A stretch of 64,000 bases of DNA, from contig NZ_CP010951.1 in assembly GCF_001580455.1 (NCBI RefSeq), positions 2,356,001 through 2,420,000 of the forward strand, read 5' to 3'. This DNA comes from Ramlibacter tataouinensis (GTDB lineage: Bacteria; Pseudomonadota; Gammaproteobacteria; Burkholderiales; Burkholderiaceae_C). Made by a program: the position numbers and the translations under genes. The notes under the pieces are model-generated. The model worked only from the letters and a program-made list of their open reading frames with translations, was not told the DNA's origin and did not search any database. Within the stretch, counting starts at the first letter, position 1. Every line of letters begins with the position of its first letter. Below, piece after piece: positions 1-7,816 of the stretch.

Positions 1-432
1 CGCAAGCCCGACACCGAATACACCTTCGATGTCGACCTGGCGTTGGCACAGAACAACGACAACCCCGTGTACTACGTGCAATATGCCCATGCGCGCATCT
101 GCTCGGTGCTCGCGATGTGGGGCGGCGACGCGGCGGCCCTGTCCGGCGCCGACCTGTCGGCGCTCACCGGCCCGCAGGCCCAGGCGCTGATGCTGCAGCT
201 GGCCAAGTACCCGGAGATGCTCACGGCCGCGGCGCAGGATTTCGCGCCGCACGACGTCACCTTCTACCTGCGCGAGCTGGCGGCGGCCTACCACAGCTAC
301 TACGACAGCGAGCGCATCCTGGTGGACGATGAAACGGTGAGGCATGCCCGGCTCGCGCTCGTGGCTGCCTGCGCGCAGGTGTTGCACAATGGCCTGGCTG
401 TGCTGGGGGTGAGCGCCCCGCGCAAGATGTGA
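1..432 (+). CDS. argS: Arginyl-tRNA synthetase, C-terminal part (truncated by window edge)
   Basis: The frame is open from base 1, so only the last 143 residues are present. The enzyme charges tRNA-Arg with arginine in the cytoplasm. The fragment is the all-helical anticodon-binding (DALR) domain of class I ArgS. NDNPVYYVQYAHARI at fragment residues 19-33 is a strongly conserved stretch of this family, and the tail runs through DDETVRHARLAL to the usual ArgS C-terminus. The stop TGA is at 430-432. The next gene, a SPOR protein, starts 16 bases later on the same strand, so the two may be co-transcribed. Identification is secure; the catalytic HIGH/KMSKS part lies outside the window. Confidence 0.96.
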   Translation, partial: RKPDTEYTFDVDLALAQNNDNPVYYVQYAHARICSVLAMWGGDAAALSGADLSALTGPQAQALMLQLAKYPEMLTAAAQDFAPHDVTFYLRELAAAYHSYYDSERILVDDETVRHARLALVAACAQVLHNGLAVLGVSAPRKM

Positions 433-448
433 CTGGAATTTTTCGCAC

Positions 449-1078
449 GTGAAGAAACTTCAACGCGGCAACGTCATCGTCGGCATCATCATCGGGATGG
501 TGCTGGGGCTGGCCGCAGCCCTGGCCGTGGCCGTCTATGTGACCAAGGTGCCGGTGCCATTCCTGAACAAGGGCCAGAGCCGCACCGCCGAACAGGATGC
601 GGCCGAGACCCGCAAGAACCGCGACTGGGACCCCAACGCCCCGCTGTACGGCAAGAACCCGGCCCGGCCGGTGTCGCCGGCGTCGGCCGCCGCCGCGCCG
701 CAGCCGTCCGGCCCGGCGGCCGCGCGTCCCGCCGCGCCGGCTGCGGCCCAGGACCCGACGCCGCCGGCCGTCGCCGGCCGGCCGCCGTCGACCGACCCGC
801 TGGGCGACTTCGCCGCCGCGCGCATGGCGGCCGGGGTCGATCCCTTCCTCTATTTCGTGCAGGCCGGCGCGTTCCGCACGCAGGAAGAGGCCGAGGCCCA
901 GCGTGCCCGGCTGTCCCTCATGGGGTTCGATGCCAAGGTCACCGAGCGCGAGCAGTCGGGCCGGCAGGTCTTCCGGGTGCGGGTAGGGCCCTTCGAGAAG
1001 AAGGATGACGCCGACCGGCAAAAACAGAAGCTCGAGGCCGGCGGCGTCGAGACGGCGCTGGTGCGGGTGCAGCGCTGA
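449..1078 (+). CDS. SPOR domain-containing inner-membrane protein
   Basis: A 209-residue protein starting at GTG. It has a short cytoplasmic N-terminus (MKKLQRGN), one membrane helix at about residues 9-31, and a long Ala/Pro-rich periplasmic linker (about 65-125). The C-terminal SPOR domain (about 129-209) begins near FLYFVQAGAF and contains FRVRVGPF. SPOR domains bind denuded septal peptidoglycan, and the membrane-linker-SPOR layout is that of FtsN/DedD-like division proteins. Which of these it matches functionally cannot be told from sequence. It lies between argS and dsbA on the same strand, with 18 bases to dsbA. The GTG is chosen because it sits just before the basic N-terminus of the membrane anchor. 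Confidence 0.88.
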   Translation: MKKLQRGNVIVGIIIGMVLGLAAALAVAVYVTKVPVPFLNKGQSRTAEQDAAETRKNRDWDPNAPLYGKNPARPVSPASAAAAPQPSGPAAARPAAPAAAQDPTPPAVAGRPPSTDPLGDFAAARMAAGVDPFLYFVQAGAFRTQEEAEAQRARLSLMGFDAKVTEREQSGRQVFRVRVGPFEKKDDADRQKQKLEAGGVETALVRVQR

Positions 1079-1096
1079 TACCGAGGGACAGGAACC

Positions 1097-1741
1097 GTGA
1101 TGAGAAGACGTGATTTTTCGCTCGGCGCGGCCGCGCTGGCGACCCTGGGCGTGCCCGGGCTGGCGTCCGCGCAGATGAAGGCGCCCCAGGACGGCATCGA
1201 ATACGTGACGCTGAACAAGCGCGCGCCGGTGGAGGCGCCGCAGGGCAAGATCGAAGTGATCGAGTTCTTCTGGTACAGCTGCCCGCATTGCAACGCCTTC
1301 GAGCCCCTGCTCCAGGACTGGATCAAGCGGCTGCCCTCGCATGTGTCGCTGCGGCGCGTCCCGGTGGCCTTCCGCGACAGCATGGTGCCGCAGCAGCGCC
1401 TGTTTTACACGCTCGAGGCCATGGGCAAGGTCGACGCCTTGCATGGCAAGGTGTTCGACGCCATCCACAAGGAGCAGCTGGACCTCACCCGTGAGCAGGG
1501 CATCCTGGAGTGGGTGGCCAAGCAGGGGCTGGATGCGCAAAAGTTCCAGGAGCTGTATCGCTCCTTTGCGGTGTCGAGCAAGGCGCGCCGCGCCGTCGAG
1601 GTCCAGGACATGTACCAGGTCGACGGGGTCCCGGCGCTGGGCATCGCGGGACGCTGGTACACCGATGGCTCGCTCGCCGGCAACATGACGCGCGCGCTGC
1701 AGGTGACCGATCACCTGATTGCCCAGGCGCGCCAAGCCTGA
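1097..1741 (+). CDS. dsbA: Thiol:disulfide interchange protein DsbA/DsbL
   Basis: A periplasmic disulfide oxidase of the thioredoxin superfamily, 214 residues. The active site CPHC is at 62-65 (FFWYSCPHCNAFEP), identical to that of E. coli DsbA. The cis-proline loop is VDGVPALGI, with Pro at 179. The signal region RRRDFSLGAAALATLG followed by ASA resembles a twin-arginine signal rather than a plain Sec signal. GTG at 1097 is directly followed by ATG at 1100, and either could be the start. A good hairpin-T-run terminator follows at 1785-1812, closing the argS-side transcription unit before lptA. The family and role are well supported; the export route is inference. Confidence 0.93.
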   Translation: MMRRRDFSLGAAALATLGVPGLASAQMKAPQDGIEYVTLNKRAPVEAPQGKIEVIEFFWYSCPHCNAFEPLLQDWIKRLPSHVSLRRVPVAFRDSMVPQQRLFYTLEAMGKVDALHGKVFDAIHKEQLDLTREQGILEWVAKQGLDAQKFQELYRSFAVSSKARRAVEVQDMYQVDGVPALGIAGRWYTDGSLAGNMTRALQVTDHLIAQARQA

Positions 1742-1784
1742 GGGCCACCGCCCCTCAGGCCGCAGGAAGCACCAGCAGCTCAAC

Positions 1785-1812
1785 AAAAAGGCCCGCGCGA
1801 GCGGGCTTTTGC
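1785..1812 (+). terminator. Rho-independent terminator after dsbA
   Basis: GCCCGC (1791-1796), loop GCGA, GCGGGC (1801-1806), flanked by AAAA upstream and TTTT downstream. It separates dsbA from lptA. A TACAAT hexamer at 1825-1830, just after it, is a likely -10 for lptA. Confidence 0.8.
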
Positions 1813-1853
1813 TTTTTCGCTGGCTACAATCGCCCAGCAAGTTTCATGCCTCT

Positions 1854-2462
1854 ATGAAGCACGTTTACCTCTCCCTTGGCCTCGCGTTCTGGCTGGCGCT
1901 GTCCGCCGGCCCCGTCATGGCCGAGAAGGCGGACCGGGCCCGGCCCATGAACGTCGAGGCGGACGCGCTGCGCTATGACGAGCTCAAGCAGACCACGGTC
2001 TTCACCGGCAAGGTGGTGGTGACCAAGGGCTCGATCGTGATCCGGGGCGCGCGCATCGACGTGCGCCAGGACCCCGAGGGCTACCAGCACGGCGTGGTCA
2101 CGGCCGAGCCGGGCAAGCTGGCCTTCTACCGGCAAAAGCGCGAGGGCCTGGATGAGTTCATCGAGGGCGAGGCCGAAAGCATCGAATACGACGGCAAGCT
2201 CGACCGTGTGAAGTTCATCAAGCGCGCCGAGCTGCGGCGCTTTCGCGGCGGCTCGCTGAGCGACGAGATGGCGGGCAGCCTGATCACCTACGACAGCGCC
2301 AACGACGTGTTCAGCGTCGATGGCGGGCCCGCCAGCCCGGCCACCGGCGGACGCGTGCGCGCGGTGCTCACGCCCAAGTCGGCCGCCTCGGCGCCCGCCG
2401 CCGCGAGTTCGGCGCCGGCCGCCTTGCGGCCGAGCACCACGCTGGACGGGGGGCGTAAGTGA
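1854..2462 (+). CDS. lptA: Lipopolysaccharide transport periplasmic protein LptA
   Basis: A 202-residue periplasmic bridge protein that carries LPS from the inner-membrane Lpt complex to LptD/LptE. Its signal peptide is MKHVYLSLGLAFWLALSA, followed by VMA. The OstA/LptA beta-jellyroll starts at PMNVEADALRYDELKQT and includes the typical FTGKVVVTKG and AEPGKLAFYRQ strands. After about residue 155 an Ala/Pro/Ser-rich tail follows. The start at 1854 gives the signal peptide directly. The gene overlaps lptB by 4 bases (GTGA), so the two are translationally coupled. The usual upstream partners lptC and kdsC are not adjacent; dsbA and a terminator lie there instead. Confidence 0.92.
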   Translation: MKHVYLSLGLAFWLALSAGPVMAEKADRARPMNVEADALRYDELKQTTVFTGKVVVTKGSIVIRGARIDVRQDPEGYQHGVVTAEPGKLAFYRQKREGLDEFIEGEAESIEYDGKLDRVKFIKRAELRRFRGGSLSDEMAGSLITYDSANDVFSVDGGPASPATGGRVRAVLTPKSAASAPAAASSAPAALRPSTTLDGGRK

Positions 2463-3247
2463 TCGAAGTCTCCGCAGCCGGACGCCACGCGGCGCCGGCT
2501 GCCGACACCAGCCGCCTGCAGGCCATGCACCTGCAGAAGTCGTACGGCAGCCGCAAGGTGGTCAAGGACGTGTCGCTGGCCGTCGACAAGGGCGAGGTGG
2601 TGGGCCTGCTCGGCCCCAACGGCGCCGGCAAAACCACCTCCTTCTACATGATCGTCGGCCTGGTGCGGGCCGACGCCGGCGAGATCACCATCGACGGCCG
2701 CTCGGTCGAGCACATGCCGATCCACCGGCGTTCGCGCCTGGGGCTGTCCTACCTGCCGCAGGAAGCGTCGATCTTCCGCAAGCTCAACGTCGAGGACAAC
2801 GTTCGCGCGGTGCTGGAGCTGCAGCGCGGCGAAGGCGGCGCGCCGCTGGACAAGGCCGAAATCGAAAAGCGCCTGACGACGCTGCTGCAGGACCTGCGGG
2901 TGGACCACCTGCGCGATTCGCCGGCGCTGGCGCTGTCCGGCGGCGAGCGCCGGCGGGTGGAGATCGCGCGCGCGCTGGCCACGCAGCCGCGCTTCATCCT
3001 GCTGGACGAGCCCTTCGCCGGGATCGACCCGATCGCCGTCATCGAGATCCAGCGCATCATCGGCTTCCTGAAGTCGCGCGGCATCGGCGTGCTGATCACC
3101 GACCACAACGTGCGCGAGACGCTGGGCATCTGCGACCACGCCTACATCATCAGCGAAGGCGCCGTGCTCGCCCAGGGCACGCCCTCGGACATCGTGAACA
3201 ACGCGGACGTGCGCCGCGTGTATCTCGGCGAACACTTCCGCATGTAA
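2459..3247 (+). CDS. lptB: LPS export ABC transporter ATP-binding protein LptB
   Basis: The cytoplasmic ATPase that powers LPS extraction by LptFG. All ABC motifs are intact: Walker A GPNGAGKTT at 52-60, Q-loop Gln101, signature LSGGE at 159-163, Walker B FILLDEP with catalytic Glu184, and H-loop His216 (LITDHNVRE). The 262-residue length is about 20 longer than E. coli LptB because of an N-terminal extension before LQKSYG. The GTG start overlaps the lptA stop, and rpoN follows after 11 bases. The lptA-lptB-rpoN order is conserved in many proteobacteria. Confidence 0.95.
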   Translation: MIEVSAAGRHAAPAADTSRLQAMHLQKSYGSRKVVKDVSLAVDKGEVVGLLGPNGAGKTTSFYMIVGLVRADAGEITIDGRSVEHMPIHRRSRLGLSYLPQEASIFRKLNVEDNVRAVLELQRGEGGAPLDKAEIEKRLTTLLQDLRVDHLRDSPALALSGGERRRVEIARALATQPRFILLDEPFAGIDPIAVIEIQRIIGFLKSRGIGVLITDHNVRETLGICDHAYIISEGAVLAQGTPSDIVNNADVRRVYLGEHFRM

Positions 3248-3258
3248 GTGCCGCAGTT

Positions 3259-4797
3259 ATGAAACAGGGCTTGTCCCTTCGCGTGTCGCAGCACCTGGCC
3301 TTGACGCCGCAGCTGCAACAGTCCATCCGCCTGCTGCAGCTGTCCACCCTGGAGCTGTCGCAGGAAGTCGAGCAGATGCTCGACGACAACCCTTTCCTGG
3401 AGTTGAACGAGGACGAGCTGCCGCGCGAGGAGTTCGGCCTGTCGCACAGCGACGTGCCGGCGGCGGACGACGACGCCGGCGAATTCCATGTCAATGGCGC
3501 GGCCGACAGCCAGCCGGCCGTGGACAGTGAGATTGCCGGCGAGCCGGAGGCGCCCAGCTGGGAGGGCGACGGCAGCACCGAGCTGGCGCCGGACGACAAC
3601 GAGTGGGGCGGCGACGCGACGCCGCGCCAGGCCAACGGGAGCGCCGACGACGAGACCGACGCCACCGAGCTGGCGCGCAGCCACGAATCGCTGCCGGCGC
3701 ACCTGCACCGCCAGGCGCTGGCGCTGCGCCTGGGCGAGGAAGACCGCTGCGCGCTGCGCTTCCTGATCGAATCGCTGAACGACGACGGCTACCTGGAGGA
3801 GCCGCTCGAGGCGCTGGCCGAGAGCCTGGCGCCCGACGACCTGGAGCAGCGCGAAGAGCTGGTCCACCGCTTCACCGTGGCCCTGCGCCTGCTGCAGCAC
3901 CTGGACCCGCCGGGGGTGGGCGCGCGCACGCTGGGCGAGTGCCTCACGCTGCAGCTGCAGGCCAGGCAGGCGGCCGGCGACGCGTCCGAGGCCTGCGCCG
4001 CGGCGCTGCGCATCTGCGCGCAGCCGATGGAGCTGCTGGCGCGCCGCGACATCAAGCGCCTGGCCCAGCTGTGCGGCGAGACGGACGCGCAGGTTCGCGC
4101 CGCCATCGCCCTGGTCGCACGGCTCGATCCCAAGCCGGGGCGGCGCTTCGTCGACGTGGAGCGCAACGTGATCGTGCCCGACGTGCTCGTCACCAAGGTG
4201 GGACGCGGGGCGCAGGCGCGCTTTCGCGTGCAGCTCAACCCCGACGTGATGCCGCGCCTGCGCGTGCACGACGTCTATGCCGGCGCGCTCAAGGCGCACA
4301 AGGGCGAGGGCCACCAGGCGCTGCAGCAGCGGCTGCAGGAGGCGCGCTGGTTCATCAAGAACATCCAGCAGCGCTTCGACACCATCCTGCGCGTGTCCAA
4401 TGCCATCGTGGAGCGCCAGAAGAACTTCTTCATGCACGGCGAGCTGGCGATGCGGCCATTGGTGCTGCGCGAGATCGCCGACGAGCTGGGCCTGCACGAG
4501 TCGACCATCAGCCGCGTCACCACGGCCAAGTACATGTCCACGCCCTTCGGCACCTTCGAGCTGAAGTACTTCTTCGGCTCGGCCCTGGGGACCGAGACCG
4601 GGGGCAACGCCTCGAGCACGGCGGTGCGGGCGCTGATCAAGCAGTTCATCGCCTCCGAGAGCCCGCAAAAGCCCCTGTCGGACAACCAGATCTCCGAGAT
4701 GCTGAAGGAGCAGGGCATCGAATGCGCGCGCCGCACCGTGGCCAAGTACCGCGAGGCGCTGCGCATCGCCCCCGCCAACCTGCGCAAGGCGCTCTGA
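3259..4797 (+). CDS. rpoN: RNA polymerase sigma-54 factor
   Basis: The alternative sigma factor recognising -24/-12 promoters; it needs AAA+ activators. It has 512 residues. Region I is Gln/Leu-rich (LALTPQLQQSIRLLQLST). It is followed by an acidic region II, the core-binding region, the helix-turn-helix (LADELGLHESTISRVT) and the C-terminal RpoN box ARRTVAKYRE. The ATG at 3259 opens at the canonical MKQGLSLRVSQ and is preferred over the long in-frame extension back into lptB. The usual downstream hpf and ptsN genes are not here; a THUMP methyltransferase follows 14 bases later. Confidence 0.97.
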   Translation: MKQGLSLRVSQHLALTPQLQQSIRLLQLSTLELSQEVEQMLDDNPFLELNEDELPREEFGLSHSDVPAADDDAGEFHVNGAADSQPAVDSEIAGEPEAPSWEGDGSTELAPDDNEWGGDATPRQANGSADDETDATELARSHESLPAHLHRQALALRLGEEDRCALRFLIESLNDDGYLEEPLEALAESLAPDDLEQREELVHRFTVALRLLQHLDPPGVGARTLGECLTLQLQARQAAGDASEACAAALRICAQPMELLARRDIKRLAQLCGETDAQVRAAIALVARLDPKPGRRFVDVERNVIVPDVLVTKVGRGAQARFRVQLNPDVMPRLRVHDVYAGALKAHKGEGHQALQQRLQEARWFIKNIQQRFDTILRVSNAIVERQKNFFMHGELAMRPLVLREIADELGLHESTISRVTTAKYMSTPFGTFELKYFFGSALGTETGGNASSTAVRALIKQFIASESPQKPLSDNQISEMLKEQGIECARRTVAKYREALRIAPANLRKAL

Positions 4798-4811
4798 GCG
4801 CCGTCGCCGCC

Positions 4812-6038
4812 ATGAATTCCCTGCAACTGTTCCTGCCTTGCGCCGCCGGCGTCGAAGGCTTCCTCGCCGACGAGGTGCACCGGCTCACGGGCCTGGCGGG
4901 TGACGACCTGCTCACCGGCCGCGGCGGCGTGCTGCTGCGCGCGGCCTGGCGCGACGTGCTGCGGCTGAACCTGCACAGCCGGCTGGCGCAGCGCGTGCTC
5001 GTGCAGCTGGCGCATGCGCCCTACCGCAGCGAAGCCGATCTCTACGCGGCGGCCGCCGGCGTGGCCTGGGAGCTGTGGTTCAGCACCCGCGACAGCTTCA
5101 AGGTCGAGATCACGGCGCAGCACAGCCCGCTCAAAAGTCTGAACTTCGCCGCCCTGAAGATCAAGGACGCGATCGCCGATCGTTTTCGCGACAAGCAGGG
5201 CGCGCGCCCCGACGTGGACACGCAGCGGCCCACGGTGCGCATCTACGCGCACCTCACCAGCGAGCAGGTCTCGCTGTACATCGACACCTCGGGCGAGCCG
5301 CTGTTCAAGCGCGGCTGGCGCGAGGACAAGGGCGAGGCGCCGCTGAAGGAAACGCTGGCGGCCGCCATGATCGCGGCCAGCGGCTGGGATGCGGCCGTGC
5401 CGCTGTACGACCCGTGCTGCGGCAGCGGCACCATCGCCATCGAAGCGGCCCAGGTGGCGTGCAACATCGCGCCCGGCCAGGGCCGCCGCTTCGGCTTCGA
5501 GCGCCTGCTGCCGCACCAGCCGCACGTCTGGCAGGGGCTGCGCGAAGAGGCGAAGGCGCAGCAGCGCGCGCCCCAGGCGCCGGTGTTCGGCAGCGACGTG
5601 GCCTTTCGCATGGTCGACTTCGCGGCCCGCAACGCGGAGCGCGCCGGCGTGACGCACGCGGTCCAGCTGCGCGGCGGCGACGCCCTGCAGCGCCTGCCGC
5701 CCGGGGACACGCCCGGCGTGATGCTGGTGAATCCGCCGTACGGTGAGCGCATCGAGACCGCCGGCGTGGCGGGGCGCAGCCAGGGCGGGCGCGAGCGCGC
5801 GCAGGTGGAGGACGGTGCGGACTTCTTCGCCCAGCTGGCCGCGCACTGGAAGAAGCACTATGCCGGCTGGACCGCCTGGGTGCTTACACCCGACCTCAAG
5901 CTGCCGTCGCGCATGCGCCTGAAGGAGTCGCGCCGGGTGCCGATGTGGAACGGCCCGATCGAGTGCCGGCTGTTCCGTTTCGACATGGTCCGGGGTTCGG
6001 CCCGGCGGCAGGATGCGGATGCGCCAGCTGGTTCTTGA
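4812..6038 (+). CDS. THUMP domain class I SAM-dependent RNA methyltransferase (RlmL N2-guanine type)
   Basis: A 408-residue cytoplasmic enzyme. An N-terminal ferredoxin-like/THUMP RNA-binding region spans about residues 1-160 and includes FKVEITAQHSPLKSLNFAALKIKDAI. A Rossmann methyltransferase domain follows, with SAM motif I YDPCCGSGTIAIEAA (199-213) and the N2-guanine catalytic motif NPPYGER (307-313). The organisation matches the m2G2445 half of RlmL (YcbY), while the second, RlmK-like domain is absent. The exact target nucleotide is therefore inferred. It lies between rpoN and a PIN gene that overlaps its 3' end by 26 bases. Confidence 0.88.
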   Translation: MNSLQLFLPCAAGVEGFLADEVHRLTGLAGDDLLTGRGGVLLRAAWRDVLRLNLHSRLAQRVLVQLAHAPYRSEADLYAAAAGVAWELWFSTRDSFKVEITAQHSPLKSLNFAALKIKDAIADRFRDKQGARPDVDTQRPTVRIYAHLTSEQVSLYIDTSGEPLFKRGWREDKGEAPLKETLAAAMIAASGWDAAVPLYDPCCGSGTIAIEAAQVACNIAPGQGRRFGFERLLPHQPHVWQGLREEAKAQQRAPQAPVFGSDVAFRMVDFAARNAERAGVTHAVQLRGGDALQRLPPGDTPGVMLVNPPYGERIETAGVAGRSQGGRERAQVEDGADFFAQLAAHWKKHYAGWTAWVLTPDLKLPSRMRLKESRRVPMWNGPIECRLFRFDMVRGSARRQDADAPAGS

Positions 6039-6435
6039 CACCAACGTGGTGCTGGACCTGTTCGTCTTCGACGACCAGGCGGCGCGCGCGCTGCACCAGC
6101 GCCTGCATGCGGGCGAAGTGAAATGGCTGGCCACCGCCGCCATGCGCGAGGAGCTCGCCCGCGTGCTGGTCTATCCGCAGATCGCGGCGCGGCTGGCGGC
6201 CGGCGGACTCGGCGCCGAGGGCGTGCTCGCGCAGTTCGACCGCTTCGCGTGCCTGGCCGAGGCGCCGCAAGCCGCCCCGGTCGCCTGCACGGATGGCGAC
6301 GACCAGAAGTTCATCGACCTGGCGGTGGCGCACCGCGCCACGCTGCTGTCCAAGGATGCGGCGGTGCTGAAGCTGCGCAAGCGCCTGGTGGCGCTGGACG
6401 TGGGCGTGGCGCCCGCGCTTTCGCTTTTGAACTAG
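6013..6435 (+). CDS. PIN-domain protein (COG1569-type putative nuclease)
   Basis: A 140-residue single PIN domain. The Mg-binding acidic residues are visible: Asp9 in LVLDTNVVLDLF, a Glu pair in AAMREELARVL, Asp residues in CTDGDDQKFIDLA, and Asp in LLSKD near the end. PIN proteins are typically Mg-dependent RNases, and this subfamily is often annotated as a toxin. No antitoxin-like gene is adjacent: upstream is the methyltransferase it overlaps, and downstream is a convergent hydrolase sharing 4 bases. A toxin role is therefore not supported by context. A second start (MRQLVLD, 6019) is equally plausible. Confidence 0.82.
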   Translation: MRMRQLVLDTNVVLDLFVFDDQAARALHQRLHAGEVKWLATAAMREELARVLVYPQIAARLAAGGLGAEGVLAQFDRFACLAEAPQAAPVACTDGDDQKFIDLAVAHRATLLSKDAAVLKLRKRLVALDVGVAPALSLLN

Positions 6436-7331
6436 CCGAAGAAGGCGCGCAGCGCGTCGGCCGTCGCCTCCGGCAGTTCCTCCGGAAAGAAGTGGCCGCC
6501 GTCCATGGCGCGGCCCTGCACCCGGCCCGCGCATTGCGCCTGCCAGAGCTCCCGTGGCTCGAACAGCTTGCCGATGATGCCGCGCTCGCCCCACAGCACC
6601 AGTGTGTCGCAGGGGATCTTGTCGCCGCGCGCCCGGCTTTCGCGGTCGTGCTCCAGGTCGATGCCGGCGCTGGCGCGGTAGTCCTCGCACGCGGCGTGGA
6701 TCGACTCGGCCCGGCAGAAGCAGCGCTCGTACTCGGCCAGGGCCTGCGGCTCGATGTGGGCCAGTCCCTGGCCGCCCCAGCCGCCCAGCTTGGTGTGCAG
6801 GTACAGGCGGCTGTTGCCGCCAATCATGGCCTCGGGCAGCGGCGCCGGCTGGATCAGGTGGAACCAGTGGTAATAGGCGCGCGCCAGGCGCATGTCCGTC
6901 GCTTCGTACATGTCCAGCGTCGGCGCGATGTCGATCAGGCACAGCTTCGCGACGGCCCGCGGGTGGTCCAGCGCCAGCCGGTGCGCCGCGCGCCCGCCGC
7001 GGTCGTGCCCGCACAGGAAGAAGCGCTCATGCCCCAGCGCGCGCATCAGCTCCACCAGGTCGCGGGCCATGGCGCGCTTGCTGTAGTTGGCGTGGTCGGG
7101 CAGGCCCGGGGCCTTGCCGGAGTCGCCGTAGCCGCGCAAGTCGGGCATCACCAGGAAATAGCGGTCCGCCAGCAGCCGCGCCACCCGGTGCCACATGGCG
7201 TGCGTCTGCGGGAATCCATGCTGCAGCAGCAGCGGCGGGCCGTCCCGGCGGCCGCCGAAGCGGGCGAAGATTTCCGTGTCGTTGACGGCGAAGCGGCGCG
7301 TCTCGAATCCGTCGAACCAGCTCGAACTCAT
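6432..7331 (-). CDS. Alpha/beta hydrolase, fluoroacetate/haloacetate dehalogenase-like
   Basis: A 299-residue alpha/beta hydrolase. The nucleophile is Asp110 in GHDRGGR, with Arg111 and Arg114 after it. The acid is Asp134 (LIDIAPT) and the base His280 (DGGHFFPEE). The lid carries His155-Trp156 (YYHWFHL) and Tyr218 (CEDYRA). In characterised fluoroacetate dehalogenases these positions form the catalytic triad, the two carboxylate-binding arginines and the fluoride pocket. The match is near position-for-position as recalled for the Rhodopseudomonas enzyme. The predicted reaction is hydrolytic dehalogenation of haloacetate to glycolate. An epoxide-hydrolase-like activity is the alternative, though the second acidic and tyrosine pattern fits less well. 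The gene is followed on its strand by nothing related; pncC lies upstream with a 4-base overlap. Confidence 0.82.
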   Translation of the reverse strand: MSSSWFDGFETRRFAVNDTEIFARFGGRRDGPPLLLQHGFPQTHAMWHRVARLLADRYFLVMPDLRGYGDSGKAPGLPDHANYSKRAMARDLVELMRALGHERFFLCGHDRGGRAAHRLALDHPRAVAKLCLIDIAPTLDMYEATDMRLARAYYHWFHLIQPAPLPEAMIGGNSRLYLHTKLGGWGGQGLAHIEPQALAEYERCFCRAESIHAACEDYRASAGIDLEHDRESRARGDKIPCDTLVLWGERGIIGKLFEPRELWQAQCAGRVQGRAMDGGHFFPEELPEATADALRAFFG

Positions 7332-7816
7332 GGCGAAGTCTTTCCCCCGGGCGCGATGCGCGCGATCAAGCCCTCCAGCGCGTGGCGCACCGCGGCTGCG
7401 CGCACCGCGGCGCGGTCGCCGCCGAACCGGCGCATTTCGCTGGACAGCTGGCCATCCACCGAAAAGCCGAACCAGACCAGGCCCACCGGCTTCTCCGGGC
7501 TGCCGCCGGTCGGACCGGCGATGCCGGTGATGCCCACGCCGACCTGCGCCTTCGAACGCTGCACCGCCCCGACCGCCAGCGCCCGGGCCACCGGCTCGCT
7601 GACCGCGCCATGCGCCGCGATCAGCGCCGCGTCCACACCGAGCATCTCGGTCTTGGCCGCGTTCGAGTAGCTCACGAAGCCGCGGTCGAACCAGTCGCTG
7701 GAACCGGACAGCTCGGTGCAGGCGCCTGCGACCAGCCCGCCGGTACAGCTCTCGGCGGTGGCCAGCATCCAGCCGCGCTCGCGCAGCAAGGCCGCGAGCT
7801 GCTCCACCGGCGTCAC
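7328..7816 (-). CDS. pncC: Nicotinamide-nucleotide amidohydrolase (CinA C-terminal domain)
   Basis: A 162-residue stand-alone CinA-C domain. Family landmarks are ATAESCTGGLVAG (19-31), FVSYSNAAKTEMLGV, and GITGIAGPTGGSPEKPVGLVW (about 95-115). The enzyme hydrolyses NMN to nicotinate mononucleotide and ammonia in NAD recycling. No N-terminal MoeA-like CinA domain is present, as is normal for the YgaD/PncC form. The GTG start at 7816 overlaps the pgpA stop by 4 bases. The stop overlaps the downstream hydrolase start by 4 bases, so this is one tight minus-strand unit with pgpA. Confidence 0.92.
   Translation of the reverse strand: MTPVEQLAALLRERGWMLATAESCTGGLVAGACTELSGSSDWFDRGFVSYSNAAKTEMLGVDAALIAAHGAVSEPVARALAVGAVQRSKAQVGVGITGIAGPTGGSPEKPVGLVWFGFSVDGQLSSEMRRFGGDRAAVRAAAVRHALEGLIARIAPGGKTSP

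Noticed and set aside
6013..6435. PIN protein as the toxin of a toxin-antitoxin pair
   Set aside because: No small antitoxin-like gene is adjacent: the upstream neighbour is a large RNA methyltransferase and the downstream one a convergent hydrolase.
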